DNA of 64,000 nucleotides from Natrinema sp. DC36 (GTDB taxonomy: Archaea; Halobacteriota; Halobacteria; Halobacteriales; Natrialbaceae): contig NZ_CP084474.1 in NCBI RefSeq assembly GCF_020405225.1, positions 270,335 through 334,334 on the forward strand, in the 5' to 3' direction. The position numbers and the translations under genes are program-made. The stretch's first letter is position 1. Every line of letters begins with the position of its first letter. Below the pieces are notes generated by a model, which was not told where the DNA came from, made no database searches, and saw only the letters and a list, made by a program, of their open reading frames with translations. Shown here piece by piece: positions 25,860-34,507 of this stretch.

Positions 25860-26717
25860 TCAATTCTCACCCCCATTAGATATTGACTCATTTGGACTGC
25901 CTTCTACAATAGAAAGCTCACACGACTGATCACCATCATAGCGGAGTTGCTGAGTATAGGATGGATCTCCACCTACCTGTACGACAGCCGTCACCGTCAT
26001 CGGTTCTGTGCCGAGTTCTCCACAGTCAAGTGATCTAACTGCGTTTCCGGTTCGGTAGACAGGACGTTTTGATTGAACTGTAGTCTCCCCTGGCGGTAAG
26101 CGTGTCTCGTGAAAGTATGACTGCGATTCCTTCGATTGCAGTCGAGCAACTGGAGCACCTGCCCACTCGAGTTCAGTGAGCAACGATGGAATCGTCCCCG
26201 TGTTCTCAATAACGACTGCCGCATATGTCTCCCAATTAGGCGAGTTTTTGTCCCACTCCATGTCGGGATTCTCTGCCGCCCACAGGACATCTGTGATCGT
26301 ACAGTTAGCCTCGAGCGTGAGCGTTGTTGTATCGACCTGATCGTCTCCATCAAGGGCGACTAGCTCGTATTTTCCTGTGGAGAAGTCATCTTCATATCGG
26401 CCAAGAATTTCGAACGATGTCTCGGTCTCGCCGTTCTCGAGACGCTGTTGATCGTACAGCTCTCCACTCGGATCAACGAGGTTGATGAACTCAACCGATG
26501 TCTCATCGGCAACTTCGATCTCGAGGTTCTCCTTCGCTATCTCGACGGACGCGAAGACATCACTTTCTCCAGCACTGATTCCATTCCCATCTGTACTATT
26601 GTTTGAGGGGTCTGACCCTGACGCACAGCCAGCAAGAGTGGCTGTACTAACGCCGAGAGTAGCAAGGACTGACCTGCGAGCGATACGACTGCCATCCGTA
26701 TTGGAATTTTCTGTCAT
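25860..26717 (-). CDS. Tat lipoprotein of the T4SS operon
   Basis: The 285-aa protein starts at MTENSNTDGSRIARRSVLAT (26717). It has a twin-arginine signal with lipobox LAGC. The mature part is two beta-rich stretches (VEIAKENLEIEVADETSVEF, YELVALDGDDQVDTTTLTLE, YAAVVIENTGTIPSLLTEL), like haloarchaeal surface lipoproteins with Ig-like folds. The stop codon abuts the VirB6-like ATG, and the start overlaps the exoprotein gene by 4 bp. It is probably an outer-surface part of the conjugation apparatus. Confidence 0.75.
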   Translation of the reverse strand: MTENSNTDGSRIARRSVLATLGVSTATLAGCASGSDPSNNSTDGNGISAGESDVFASVEIAKENLEIEVADETSVEFINLVDPSGELYDQQRLENGETETSFEILGRYEDDFSTGKYELVALDGDDQVDTTTLTLEANCTITDVLWAAENPDMEWDKNSPNWETYAAVVIENTGTIPSLLTELEWAGAPVARLQSKESQSYFHETRLPPGETTVQSKRPVYRTGNAVRSLDCGELGTEPMTVTAVVQVGGDPSYTQQLRYDGDQSCELSIVEGSPNESISNGGEN

Positions 26718-28468
26718 TGTTGATCTGTAAGTCCGAGGAACGTGCCTCCGGACAGGTAGTCGAAACCGTAGACGGCCAGAGCGACCGGCAGAAACCAGAG
26801 CAGTGTTACGAGAATCAACTGAACGATCTTCTGGAAACCGGGATATTTCGGTGGGATCTTCACCCGGTCCTCCGCTGCAGAGTACAGTTGATTCGCGCGC
26901 CACCACTCAGTTGGAATGTACTCCCCATCAACGACTACAGATGGCCGGCTCTCGAGTTCGAGAACGGCCATTCCACTAGCGTTGACGGTGGTGGACTGAT
27001 TCCCAACTTCGACCCGGCCGGTTGTAATCGGATCGTCGGTCGCCTTCTCTGTGACAGTTGCCTGAACGAGGGCTCCTGACGAGTTCGCCTCGAGGACCGT
27101 CAACTCAAGGTTCGTTTCGCGAACGGTTCCGTCGTCGTCGATCGAGACGGGTTGCGACTGACCACGGACGATGCCGTGAACGGTCACCTCGTCAAAGGTC
27201 GCTGCTGGAAGCGTCTCCGATTGGACGGCGACTGACGTTGCGTTCACATAGCGATCGACAGTCGCAATATCGATCTCGTTCGGGAGGGAGGGACCGTCTC
27301 GTTCACTTCCCCAGGCTTCTTCGATAACTAACGGCGGCTCAGCAGTATCCGTCGCCTCGCTTGGCATATCTGGCCGTTTCTGCGTCGGTACGGCGTGGAT
27401 TTGCGCTGGGCGGACGGATGAGTTCTTCCGGATAGCGTCGCTTTCCGTTCGAGAAACCATCGTGTGCCAGCCGTCTGCTCCGACAGAGTAGAACCGCCAA
27501 TTTCCACGAAGACGAGCGGTACTGTCAACATCGATTGCTGCCCACACAGTGCCCGGATGCATGACGACACCAGTGCGATTCTCGTCGCTTTCGAACGTCA
27601 CGCGCTTCCCGTCACTATTGTCGATCCGAGTAACGACCGTCTGACGGGATTCGGTTGCTGTTACCCGCTCACTCACATTCTCGGTTTCAGTCTCCCACGA
27701 CTCATCACAGGAATCTGCCTCACTGTCGTAATCATCGCATGTTCGTATTTCATGGCGAAGGCGAACGGAGATCGCAACGTCCACGGAGAGGTTCTGCGTC
27801 CCTGACAGCCCACTATACTCAAGAGTAGAGCGATGATTGTTGTCTGAGTCGAGTACCCGACCGTCTGCCCGTAGTTCGACACTGTCAATATCAGTCTCAG
27901 CAGTCGACCACCGGCTGCGGACCGAGCCAGTGGTATCGTCATCTGGAACACGGACTCGGTAATCGGTTATCGCGAGGATCTCACCATCTGGAGCGATGTA
28001 CTGTGTCGAGCTGTTTCCTGAATGCAACACCGTCGACGGCTGGACTGCAAAGATGCTCGCGTACGCATCTCTGATATAGAGTCCGTCCTCGAGCTGTGCT
28101 CCCTCGGGATGAACTGACGTCGTCTCATTCCCGGGGGTGAAGTCCTGGATATCACCGCTGTTCCAGGTTTCGACGGCTTCAACCGGTTCTTCGAACGGGA
28201 CATCCGTCGACTCTGCGAGCCGAGCGGAAAATTCCACATCGGAAGAAACGGTATCCGTAAATTCCTCACTCGAGCGGTCCCCCTTATCTATGTCTTCCGA
28301 CCACAACAGCGGGAACCGCGTTTCGTTTACACCGTAATCCGGTCCGTCAGCAGGAATCGCCGTACTCGAGTTTGGGTCAGCTGCAGCGACACATGCAGTC
28401 AGACTCGCAACGCCTCCGCTTACGGCGAGGAACGCGACGGCGATGACGATCACACGTGACATGGTCAT
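26714..28468 (-). CDS. large exported, membrane-anchored protein of the T4SS operon
   Basis: The 584-aa protein has an N-terminal Sec-type signal (VIVIAVAFLAVSGGVASLTA, about residues 5-25; ATG 28468, or MSRV two codons in). A long extracellular beta-rich region follows, with several Thr/Ser- and Asp-rich segments, and a C-terminal membrane helix (VQLILVTLLWFLPVALAVYG) before GLTDQQ. The fold is not recognised. Domains such as LEANSSGALVQATVTEKATD and TTVNASGMAVLELESRPSV suggest Ig/carboxypeptidase-regulatory-like modules. It likely forms the external face of the conjugation machine or a cell-contact protein. Confidence 0.7.
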   Translation of the reverse strand: MTMSRVIVIAVAFLAVSGGVASLTACVAAADPNSSTAIPADGPDYGVNETRFPLLWSEDIDKGDRSSEEFTDTVSSDVEFSARLAESTDVPFEEPVEAVETWNSGDIQDFTPGNETTSVHPEGAQLEDGLYIRDAYASIFAVQPSTVLHSGNSSTQYIAPDGEILAITDYRVRVPDDDTTGSVRSRWSTAETDIDSVELRADGRVLDSDNNHRSTLEYSGLSGTQNLSVDVAISVRLRHEIRTCDDYDSEADSCDESWETETENVSERVTATESRQTVVTRIDNSDGKRVTFESDENRTGVVMHPGTVWAAIDVDSTARLRGNWRFYSVGADGWHTMVSRTESDAIRKNSSVRPAQIHAVPTQKRPDMPSEATDTAEPPLVIEEAWGSERDGPSLPNEIDIATVDRYVNATSVAVQSETLPAATFDEVTVHGIVRGQSQPVSIDDDGTVRETNLELTVLEANSSGALVQATVTEKATDDPITTGRVEVGNQSTTVNASGMAVLELESRPSVVVDGEYIPTEWWRANQLYSAAEDRVKIPPKYPGFQKIVQLILVTLLWFLPVALAVYGFDYLSGGTFLGLTDQQ

Positions 28469-28499
28469 TGGATTTCGGTGAAACGGTTTGTCTGCTGTA

Positions 28500-28985
28500 T
28501 TAGAACGGTTTCACGCAGTCAGAGAAGCCGAATCCCATCTGACTGCCGACTTTGTCGATAAGTTCCGGTGAGATGAGGGCGAGGACGATGATGCCGAATC
28601 CGATACCCGACATTACGAGCTTCTCTTTGGCTTGGTTCTTCTTTTCAGGGTTCCCACCAGCACGCATATACGAGAGGCCAGCTCGACCGACATAGAAACC
28701 AGTTGCAGGGAGCCCGAGACCAGCAACAGCACCAAAAACAATACCGATACCAGTCTCGACGCCCGTGCCGCAATAAACGTCTCCAACATTACTTTGAGCC
28801 GTAGCTGGACCTACTGCAACAATTAACAAGAGGAGTCCAGTCGCGAGTGAGACAAGCTGTGGTGGAACAGAGGTGAAAAGCGACTGCACTCGCAGTCTCG
28901 TTTTACGAGACGTAGAGGACTCCTCGTTGGTAGTGGGGTGTTCACTGGACGATTCAGTCGCTGTGGGGGATGAACGATTACTCAT
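28500..28985 (-). CDS. VirB2-like pilin-type membrane protein
   Basis: The 161-aa protein starts at MSNRSSPTATESSSEHPT (28985). It has a Ser/Thr-rich N-terminus, a hydrophobic signal (LVSLATGLLLLIVAVGPATAQ, about residues 45-70), and a mature part of about 90 residues with two membrane helices (GIGIVFGAVAGLGLPATGFY and LVMSGIGFGIIVLALISPEL). A short positively charged loop (NPEKKNQAKEK) joins them. This is the VirB2/TrbC prepilin pattern, and two Cys (CGTG, DCVKPF) might form a disulfide. The gene starts the membrane part of the operon. Confidence 0.65.
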   Translation of the reverse strand: MSNRSSPTATESSSEHPTTNEESSTSRKTRLRVQSLFTSVPPQLVSLATGLLLLIVAVGPATAQSNVGDVYCGTGVETGIGIVFGAVAGLGLPATGFYVGRAGLSYMRAGGNPEKKNQAKEKLVMSGIGFGIIVLALISPELIDKVGSQMGFGFSDCVKPF

Positions 28986-29271
28986 GGGAAACTGAGTTGA
29001 CGCTTGGTGTGTCGAGGATGTTTTCGAGATCCTCAAGGCACGAGGTCTGGTCGATCAGGTCGTCGAGGTCACGATCGTCGTCGCGGAGCGCTTCTTCGAT
29101 AAGTGCGACGAGCCTATCTCTCTCGATGTCACGGTATGCCATCTGCTCGGCGAGTGCCTCGCGGAATAGCCCCGATGCGTTGATACCGGTCGCCCAACTG
29201 AGGAACAGGGCGTCGGCGGGCATAACCGAAATAGTCGTAGTGGTAGTTCGTTTCACCATTCTTTTACTCAC
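28978..29271 (-). CDS. ribbon-helix-helix-like small protein at the head of the T4SS operon
   Basis: The 97-aa frame uses GTG 29271, whose codon overlaps the upstream stop (TGTGAGTAA); ATG 29259 (MVKRTTTTT) is the alternative start. The N-terminus KRTTTTTISVMPADALFLSW followed by TGINASGLFREALAEQMAY has the beta-strand then helix-turn-helix spacing of RHH/CcdA-type DNA-binding proteins. The rest is acidic and helical. Its place before the pilin gene suggests a regulator of the operon. It overlaps the pilin gene start by 8 bp. Confidence 0.6.
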   Translation of the reverse strand: MSKRMVKRTTTTTISVMPADALFLSWATGINASGLFREALAEQMAYRDIERDRLVALIEEALRDDDRDLDDLIDQTSCLEDLENILDTPSVNSVSHE

Positions 29272-29494
29272 AGATCACTCGCTGACTGCGGAAGCTCGAG
29301 AGAAGGCCCTCATCCTGCGGGGTTCTGACCGCAGAGTTACCGTTTCGATCAGAGTCTCGATGAATCAGTAACCGTGTGACTCGAGCGCTGAACTGGAGGA
29401 GTTCATCGCTACCGTCAACGAGCCAAGTGGAGAGGAGTGAGGGTACTTCTTGATCGAGTCGGTCCTGAATTATCTCCATTGGATGTTTTGCCAC
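29264..29494 (-). CDS. hypothetical 76-aa protein, first gene of the T4SS operon
   Basis: Starting MAKHPMEIIQDRLDQEVPSL, this soluble protein has a helical first half and a basic second half (SARVTRLLIHRDSDRNGN). Its stop overlaps the next start by 8 bp, indicating translational coupling, so it is probably a real gene and the operon's first. No family was recognised. Like its neighbour it may be regulatory. Confidence 0.5.
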   Translation of the reverse strand: MAKHPMEIIQDRLDQEVPSLLSTWLVDGSDELLQFSARVTRLLIHRDSDRNGNSAVRTPQDEGLLSSFRSQRVICE

Positions 29495-29641
29495 TGGTTC
29501 TCACCAAGCGAAAGCTCACGGAGAACAACTATATTTTCACTGGCGTTTACACCGTCAATATGTATGTAATTCGTACTATTATTTAATTATCAGATGACTC
29601 TCTGACCTATGGATAATCGATAGACAGACGTTTGATGAATT

Positions 29642-30760
29642 CTATGTCGTTGTTGGTTCCAGTTCAGAGGCAGGTCGAGCTTGTGCGCGATAGGACTCGT
29701 ACAAGTCGATTCCCCATTCGACGAGCCGTTCGTTAGAACTGACAATCATCGCAATGTGCTGTCCACTACCGGATTCGTTGTATGCTGCAATAGCAACCTT
29801 ACGAGTATCGTAGATCCCGATACCGAGCGTATGTGCTCGATCGAGGACTAAGGGCTGGTAGTTGTTGTATGCCGAACTGTGGACCACATACTGGGTTTGA
29901 GAGTTTTCGGCAGCTTCGACGTAGGTTGGCAAATCAAGGATAGCCTCGGATTCAATGCCGAGTTCGAGTAACCCTCGGTAGGCGTGGAACAGAACTGGAT
30001 TAAAGATAGAGCAGAACCCTCGAAAGCGGCTGGTTTGTCGGTCATAAAGCTTGAGAGCTGTCCATAGTACCGAAGAGGGATGAGTAGGGTTAGAAATGAT
30101 TAACTCAGCGTCGGCCAGTTCTGGAATTGGAAAGGTCGCATCTTCTGTCGGGAGGCGCTGTAACCATGGCGCTTTCTCTATGAGTTGCTCAACTGCCGTC
30201 GCCAAATCAACATAGGCATTTAGAACTCGTGTTCCGGCAGGTGTGATCTGCTGTTGTCCCCCGTCATCTTGGATCCAGCCATACTCTGCGAAGGCCTTGA
30301 GGATACGCCCAATTGTGGGCCGTGACGGGGAACTGCTCACTGCTGATTCTAGCTCACTCGGACGATATGGTCGTCTCTCAAGTGTCCTTAATACACCAAT
30401 CGAATGGTCGGAGCGAGTCAGGAATGATAGCCCCTCAACTGAGACCGTCTGAAGACAGCTCTCGATGACATCCAGGAGCAAGAGGCCACCAGCAGTTAGC
30501 TCAATTCCTGCGTTGTGATTATTGACGAACCCACGGTCTCGGAGAACTGCAAGATGATTAGAGGCAGCCTGCCGGGAGATGTCGGCTTGTTGGGCAATAT
30601 CAGTCTGTGCCACGGGACTCGAGAGGTCACCCATAGCCTGTAAAACTTTGAGACGCGCCGAGTCGACTGTTTCATTGATAACGCTCCGGACAACGAGTTT
30701 TTCGCCTGTGAGGGGGTTCTTTGCTCGGTGTGTATTTCCAGTCACAATTGTATCCCCCAT
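29642..30760 (-). CDS. winged-helix transcriptional regulator with FilR1-like domain
   Basis: The 372-aa protein carries two winged-helix modules: residues about 35-105 (VDSARLKVLQAMGDLSSPVAQ, IAQQADISRQAASNHLAVLR) and 115-185 (SIGVLRTLERRPYRPSELES...PTIGRILKAFAEYGW). A C-terminal FilR1/DUF1724-type sensor region follows (ELADAELIISNPTHPSSVLW, GLLELGIESEAILDL, YDTRKVAIAAYNESG, VEWGIDLYESYRAQARP). It is divergent from the P450 gene with a 157-bp spacer containing two inverted repeats, one spanning its own start codon, so it likely autoregulates and controls the P450. Confidence 0.8.
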   Translation of the reverse strand: MGDTIVTGNTHRAKNPLTGEKLVVRSVINETVDSARLKVLQAMGDLSSPVAQTDIAQQADISRQAASNHLAVLRDRGFVNNHNAGIELTAGGLLLLDVIESCLQTVSVEGLSFLTRSDHSIGVLRTLERRPYRPSELESAVSSSPSRPTIGRILKAFAEYGWIQDDGGQQQITPAGTRVLNAYVDLATAVEQLIEKAPWLQRLPTEDATFPIPELADAELIISNPTHPSSVLWTALKLYDRQTSRFRGFCSIFNPVLFHAYRGLLELGIESEAILDLPTYVEAAENSQTQYVVHSSAYNNYQPLVLDRAHTLGIGIYDTRKVAIAAYNESGSGQHIAMIVSSNERLVEWGIDLYESYRAQARPASELEPTTT

Positions 30761-30839
30761 ATTGGGTTTCTAATCTATCTCTTTAATCTAATAGTTATTC
30801 AATTTTATTGGTTCTCGATATAACCAAGCTCAATATGGG
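30756..30839. promoter_or_regulatory. divergent promoter region with operator-like inverted repeats
   Basis: CCCATATTG (30756-30764, covering the regulator's ATG) is mirrored by CAATATGGG (30831-30839). Between them lies TTGGTT-8 nt-AACCAA (30808-30827). The symmetry suggests dimer binding by the adjacent regulator. A TATA-like TTTATTTG near 30889 lies about 25-30 bp before the P450 ATG, which fits a leaderless transcript. Confidence 0.5.
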
Positions 30840-30917
30840 ATCCTCACCACATAAATAACTACCAATTGAGCATGGATCTACAGTGGATTTATTTGTGTTC
30901 TGTATGGATGAATTACT

Positions 30918-32276
30918 ATGAATCCGAACGCTCGTCTCCCTCCCGCGCCCTCAGGACACCCAGTGATCGGGCATACGCTCGATTTTGCTCGAAGTCCGTT
31001 TGAGTTCGTTGACCGCGCGACGAACGAGTGTGGAGACCTCTATCGCATGGAGCTTCCTAGCGTCGACGTTTACGTCTTAGCCCATCCGGAGTATTTCAAA
31101 CAAGCGCTGGTGACTGACATCGACGCATTCGGAAAGACCGAGGACTTTCAGCGGGTGTTTGGCAATGGGTTGCTTTCGACAGAGGGAGAGCAGTGGAGTC
31201 GCCAGCGAGGAATCCTCCAACCATTATTTCATCGAGATCGAATCGGGGGATATGGCGAGTATATGGTCGACGCTACGCAACGACGACTTGCTACGTGGAA
31301 GCCAGGAGAGACTCGAAATATAGAATCGGAGATGCAGGATCTCACAATAGAGATCCTCTTTGCGACGCTCTTTGGGCGCGAATTACCTCCGGGGGAAGGT
31401 GACGAGCTCCGTGCAGCATCGGATGGACTCAATAAATGGTTCGCGCCGACATCCTGGCTCTTACCGAACTGGATTCCAACACCATCACGACGAGAGTTCG
31501 GCAATTCAGTAGAGCGTCTCCGAACGGAAGTTCGACAGCTGCTTGCGGAGTATAGTGCAGATTCGGAACAAGAGGTCAGCTCACAGCCAAACGACCTCCA
31601 ACAAGAAACGCTCTTATCGAAGCTCCACGACGCACGCGAGGCAAGTGGACCAGACCATCTTAGCACGGAGGAAGTCGAAGACCAGATGCTCACGATGATC
31701 TTTGCTGGGTACGAGACCACCGCTGCGGCGCTCGGATTCGCCTGGTACTCGCTGGCGATGAATCCCGAGATTCGGCAGGCGTTCCACGACGAACTCGACG
31801 CTGTTCTGGGGGATGAACCACCGACACCGGAAGACATTGCAAACCTCGACCTCACAAACCGTATCGTCACCGAGACCCTCCGACTGTATCCGCCCATCCA
31901 TACGATCCCCCGGCAGACGACTCGAGATGTTCAGATCGATGGCTACCAGATCCCGGCCAACGAGGAAGTTCATCTATCCATTATCTCGACTCATCGTGAT
32001 GAGCGGTTCTACGACGATCCCCTGTCATTCCGGCCCGATCGGTGGACAGAAAATTTCGAAGAGGAACTCGATGACCACGCGTTCATCCCGTTCGGTGGTG
32101 GTCGTCGGACGTGTATCGGTCGGGAATTTGCTCGCCTCGAGGCGACGCTCGTGTTGGCGACGATCGGTCAACAGTGGACCCTCGAATGGGCTGGTGCAGA
32201 CCCGACGATCACGATCGAACCAGAGATCACTACGCAGACAAAGAACGGCCTCCCAATGCGGCTTCGGCAACGATAG
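30918..32276 (+). CDS. cytochrome P450
   Basis: The 452-aa heme monooxygenase has all diagnostic motifs: proline-rich start RLPPAPSGHPVIGHTLDFA, I-helix AGYETT (about 263-268) with the O2-activating Thr, K-helix ETLR (about 318), PERF-like RPDRW, and the heme-binding FGGGRRTCIG with Cys about 399. Length and layout match soluble class P450s of the CYP102-heme-domain or CYP110-like type seen in haloarchaea. No ferredoxin or reductase gene is adjacent, so electron partners must come from elsewhere. Substrate unknown, possibly fatty acid, terpenoid or carotenoid. Confidence 0.95.
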   Translation: MNPNARLPPAPSGHPVIGHTLDFARSPFEFVDRATNECGDLYRMELPSVDVYVLAHPEYFKQALVTDIDAFGKTEDFQRVFGNGLLSTEGEQWSRQRGILQPLFHRDRIGGYGEYMVDATQRRLATWKPGETRNIESEMQDLTIEILFATLFGRELPPGEGDELRAASDGLNKWFAPTSWLLPNWIPTPSRREFGNSVERLRTEVRQLLAEYSADSEQEVSSQPNDLQQETLLSKLHDAREASGPDHLSTEEVEDQMLTMIFAGYETTAAALGFAWYSLAMNPEIRQAFHDELDAVLGDEPPTPEDIANLDLTNRIVTETLRLYPPIHTIPRQTTRDVQIDGYQIPANEEVHLSIISTHRDERFYDDPLSFRPDRWTENFEEELDDHAFIPFGGGRRTCIGREFARLEATLVLATIGQQWTLEWAGADPTITIEPEITTQTKNGLPMRLRQR

Positions 32277-32577
32277 ATACGTACTATCGCTCATCAACCG
32301 TAATACTGCTGAAGTCAGTGTTCTCCTTGGAGACATGGGTGTAAATTATTCTAGCATTCCCGATTCCGGCCGTCTCGTGTGTGTGTGTGAGCACCCCAAA
32401 TTCAACCTCCTAGATGTGAATATTATTCGGATGGGTATTATCTCGACAGGCGGTACACTTGAGCATTCGAGCGACGTAATTCGGGGAGTTTTGTGGGGGA
32501 ATACGTTAGGGGAGAGCGCTCAGAGTTAATACCACGTCCATGATCGAGTCATTATATCATCTAGAACGAATGCCGTC
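32277..32577. other. 301-bp spacer downstream of P450
   Basis: No credible gene. A short GTGTGTGTGTG run lies near 32379-32389. Nothing else was noted. Confidence 0.4.
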
Positions 32578-32736
32578 GTGTTTATTGCATCGCTCGCTGG
32601 AGCACTACTGTTACTCGACGCTATCGGATACTGCGACATAGTAGACGTATCTCCCTGGGATCTACTTGCGTTCGTTCCGAACAACTTGTTCCTTATGCAG
32701 ATACTGTTCGGTGCAGTAGTTATGGAACAAGGATAG
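32578..32736 (+). CDS. 52-aa membrane microprotein (GTG start)
   Basis: This frame has two hydrophobic helices: FIASLAGALLLLDAIGYC and LLAFVPNNLFLMQILFGAVV, ending VMEQG at TAG 32736. There is no ATG in frame; GTG 32578 sits just before the first helix. The clean two-helix pattern and Tyr/Trp/Asp loop are protein-like. It belongs to a group of small membrane proteins in this island. The start is uncertain. Confidence 0.35.
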   Translation: MFIASLAGALLLLDAIGYCDIVDVSPWDLLAFVPNNLFLMQILFGAVVMEQG

Positions 32737-32904
32737 TGTGGTTCTCACCCATTGAGTCACGTCCGAAGCGATACACTATACGACAGAGACGTCTCACACG
32801 GCTGGCTGTGGCGATCGGCCGACAGGGACAACAGAGGGACCACCGTACTCGCGTGTTCTCCCTTTCGTCGATGGAACTACGCCTTTCGAGTCCCGACTCT
32901 CCCT

Positions 32905-33177
32905 ATGCCCACGCCCCGAACCCACCAGTTCCGCGGTCGCTCGCCGCTCGATCGTAGCGGCTGGCAGGTATCGACAGTGGCCCGCCGAACGACCAACCAC
33001 GACGGGTCGGCCGTCTGTGCCGTCACTGACGAGACCATCCCACTGACCGAGACGCATTTCTACGTGACACTGCGACAGGAGACGTCATCACTGGCCCGGC
33101 CCGACGAGTACGATCACCTAGGCGTCGCCGACAGTGCGCTCGGCGAGCTGGACGAGTGGCTCGAAGGTGGCGAGTGA
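32905..33177 (+). CDS. 90-aa hypothetical soluble protein
   Basis: The start MPTPRTHQFRGRSPLDRSGW (32905) is preferred, since the upstream frame from 32752 lacks protein character. The protein contains AVCAVTDETIPLTETHFYVT and ends DEYDHLGVADSALGELDEWL, which resembles a common haloarchaeal small protein containing a strand-rich, possibly zinc-binding core. The acidic tail is typical for haloarchaea. Function unknown. Confidence 0.6.
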   Translation: MPTPRTHQFRGRSPLDRSGWQVSTVARRTTNHDGSAVCAVTDETIPLTETHFYVTLRQETSSLARPDEYDHLGVADSALGELDEWLEGGE

Positions 33178-33225
33178 TCGGCCATACCGAAACTATCGAT
33201 CTAGCTACTATAATTTCTGACAGTA

Positions 33226-33879
33226 ATGGCCTCTGTAATGTCTGTCTCAATTCGGTTCGTTCACAGCCAACACACCGATGAACCGTTCGTCAACTCACAA
33301 TACATCTACTCGAGCACTGATGCGAATAGCGTCAATTCTCAGGTCCATCTACCGTATTCTACGATCTTGTTGGGTGCTGCGTTCGTCCCACTACTGCTAG
33401 TATTACTGACTCTCGCCGCGAATGTCGTTGCGTATGGGTACTGGGGACGGACATACCACTCGCTGTTTCTATTCGCAACTACACTCATGTTCGTCGGATT
33501 AACAGCACTCTCTATTCACTCTCACAGTTTCGCATCTCAGTTGTGTAGTCCCCCGACTCTTTTTATCGGAAGCCGAGCCCAACGTCGTCGATGCAAACCC
33601 CACAGGAGGACTTGCTCATCGTCGAGGCGCTCGTCGAATACCACTCCAAGCGAATGGACGTCCAACCCGAACGGGCGGCTCGAGCGTGGGTGTTGGCCGA
33701 CGGGATCGCTGCGAGTCACGGGCTTGAAATTGAGGATGCGCTTAGACAGCGGGCAGAGGTATAGTGTAGCCCGATCGAATGACTTTCACGAATGCTTTAC
33801 TGCGAACACAGAGATGACAACTGCCATAAACTGGCCGCGAAACGGATGCTCGTGTACTTTCGCGAGACCAGGTCGCTAA
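33226..33879 (+). CDS. possible membrane protein, C-terminus doubtful
   Basis: The first about 110 residues include two hydrophobic helices (STILLGAAFVPLLLVLLTLA, LFLFATTLMFVGLTALSI). After 33560 the frame becomes Arg/Ser/Cys-rich and overlaps the well-supported 57-aa gene at 33591 in another frame, so the true protein probably ended earlier and the gene may be truncated by mutation. Low confidence. Confidence 0.25.
   Translation: MASVMSVSIRFVHSQHTDEPFVNSQYIYSSTDANSVNSQVHLPYSTILLGAAFVPLLLVLLTLAANVVAYGYWGRTYHSLFLFATTLMFVGLTALSIHSHSFASQLCSPPTLFIGSRAQRRRCKPHRRTCSSSRRSSNTTPSEWTSNPNGRLERGCWPTGSLRVTGLKLRMRLDSGQRYSVARSNDFHECFTANTEMTTAINWPRNGCSCTFARPGR
33591..33764 (+). CDS. 57-aa acidic helical protein
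   Basis: Translation from ATG 33591 gives QTPQEDLLIVEALVEYHSKR, then a helical stretch ending IEDALRQRAEV at TAG 33764. A TATA-like TTTTTATCGG at about 33559 lies 30 bp before the ATG, the usual spacing for a leaderless haloarchaeal gene. The amphipathic, acidic composition is strongly protein-like. No family name known. Confidence 0.65.
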   Translation: MQTPQEDLLIVEALVEYHSKRMDVQPERAARAWVLADGIAASHGLEIEDALRQRAEV

Positions 33880-33986
33880 ACGAGGAATACTACTGCGCGG
33901 TTCACGCTCTCGAGCGACTATCGCGTCTCGAGTACGACGACTTGGTGGACGTGAGGGCGCTTGACAACTGCAACACGGCCGGCTGA
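33792..33986 (+). CDS. 64-aa Cys/His-containing small protein
   Basis: The protein reads MLYCEHRDDNCHKLAAKRML, then YYCAVHALERLSRLEYDDLV. The spacing C-x2-H...C...C-x2-H suggests a zinc-binding site. It follows the 57-aa gene by 27 bp in the same direction and could share its transcript. Function unknown. Confidence 0.55.
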   Translation: MLYCEHRDDNCHKLAAKRMLVYFRETRSLNEEYYCAVHALERLSRLEYDDLVDVRALDNCNTAG

Positions 33987-34036
33987 CTACTCCGGTTTCG
34001 ATCCCCTGGCCCGATATATACAAATAACTGAAAGTA

Positions 34037-34507
34037 GTGATGTTTTTCATGGGAGTCGTAGATACTCTGGTAAATAGCGTTATACAAGTAGTCGCGGGGT
34101 TACTCGGCTTCGGATTGCTCTTTGGTGGCGCTCAGCAGGCCGCTTTCGGTAATGAGGTGATTGGAATAATTGTGGCTCTCATCGGAATAGTCCTGTGGTA
34201 TTCACTTCCAGAATGTGAATCCGCCCCGTTAGTTCTCGATACCGGTGATTTCGGACGACTCACTACTCGATTCGAGTGTTCATTTTTGCAGACTTTCAGG
34301 GTTGAGAGAGCAGGGTATCGAGTGCCTGATGTGCGTCGTCTTCACCGACGACGACGAGGATATCATCTGCCTGTAACTGTGTATCCGGCAGCGGATTTGC
34401 TATTGTTTGGTCACCGCGTTCGATGGCGAGGATCGAGATTCCCGTCTGCGTCCGGATACCCACTTCGCCAATTGTCTGTCCGACAACCGATGATTCGTCC
34501 GGAATAG
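34037..34507 (+). CDS. possible small two-helix membrane protein, C-terminus doubtful
   Basis: The first about 60 residues read VVDTLVNSVIQVVAGLLGFG and GNEVIGIIVALIGIVLWYSL, a plausible two-helix membrane microprotein (alternative ATG 34049). Beyond about 34250 the frame runs antisense through the KhtT-like gene and looks non-coding, so the stop was probably lost by a nearby indel. Confidence 0.35.
   Translation: MMFFMGVVDTLVNSVIQVVAGLLGFGLLFGGAQQAAFGNEVIGIIVALIGIVLWYSLPECESAPLVLDTGDFGRLTTRFECSFLQTFRVERAGYRVPDVRRLHRRRRGYHLPVTVYPAADLLLFGHRVRWRGSRFPSASGYPLRQLSVRQPMIRPE

Noticed and set aside
31229..31897. 222-aa frame antisense to the P450
   Set aside because: All P450 motifs are on the plus strand; the minus frame is Ser/Arg-rich and unsupported.
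34296..34507. C-terminal half of the small membrane protein frame at 34037
   Set aside because: It runs antisense through the well-supported KhtT-like gene and lacks protein character.
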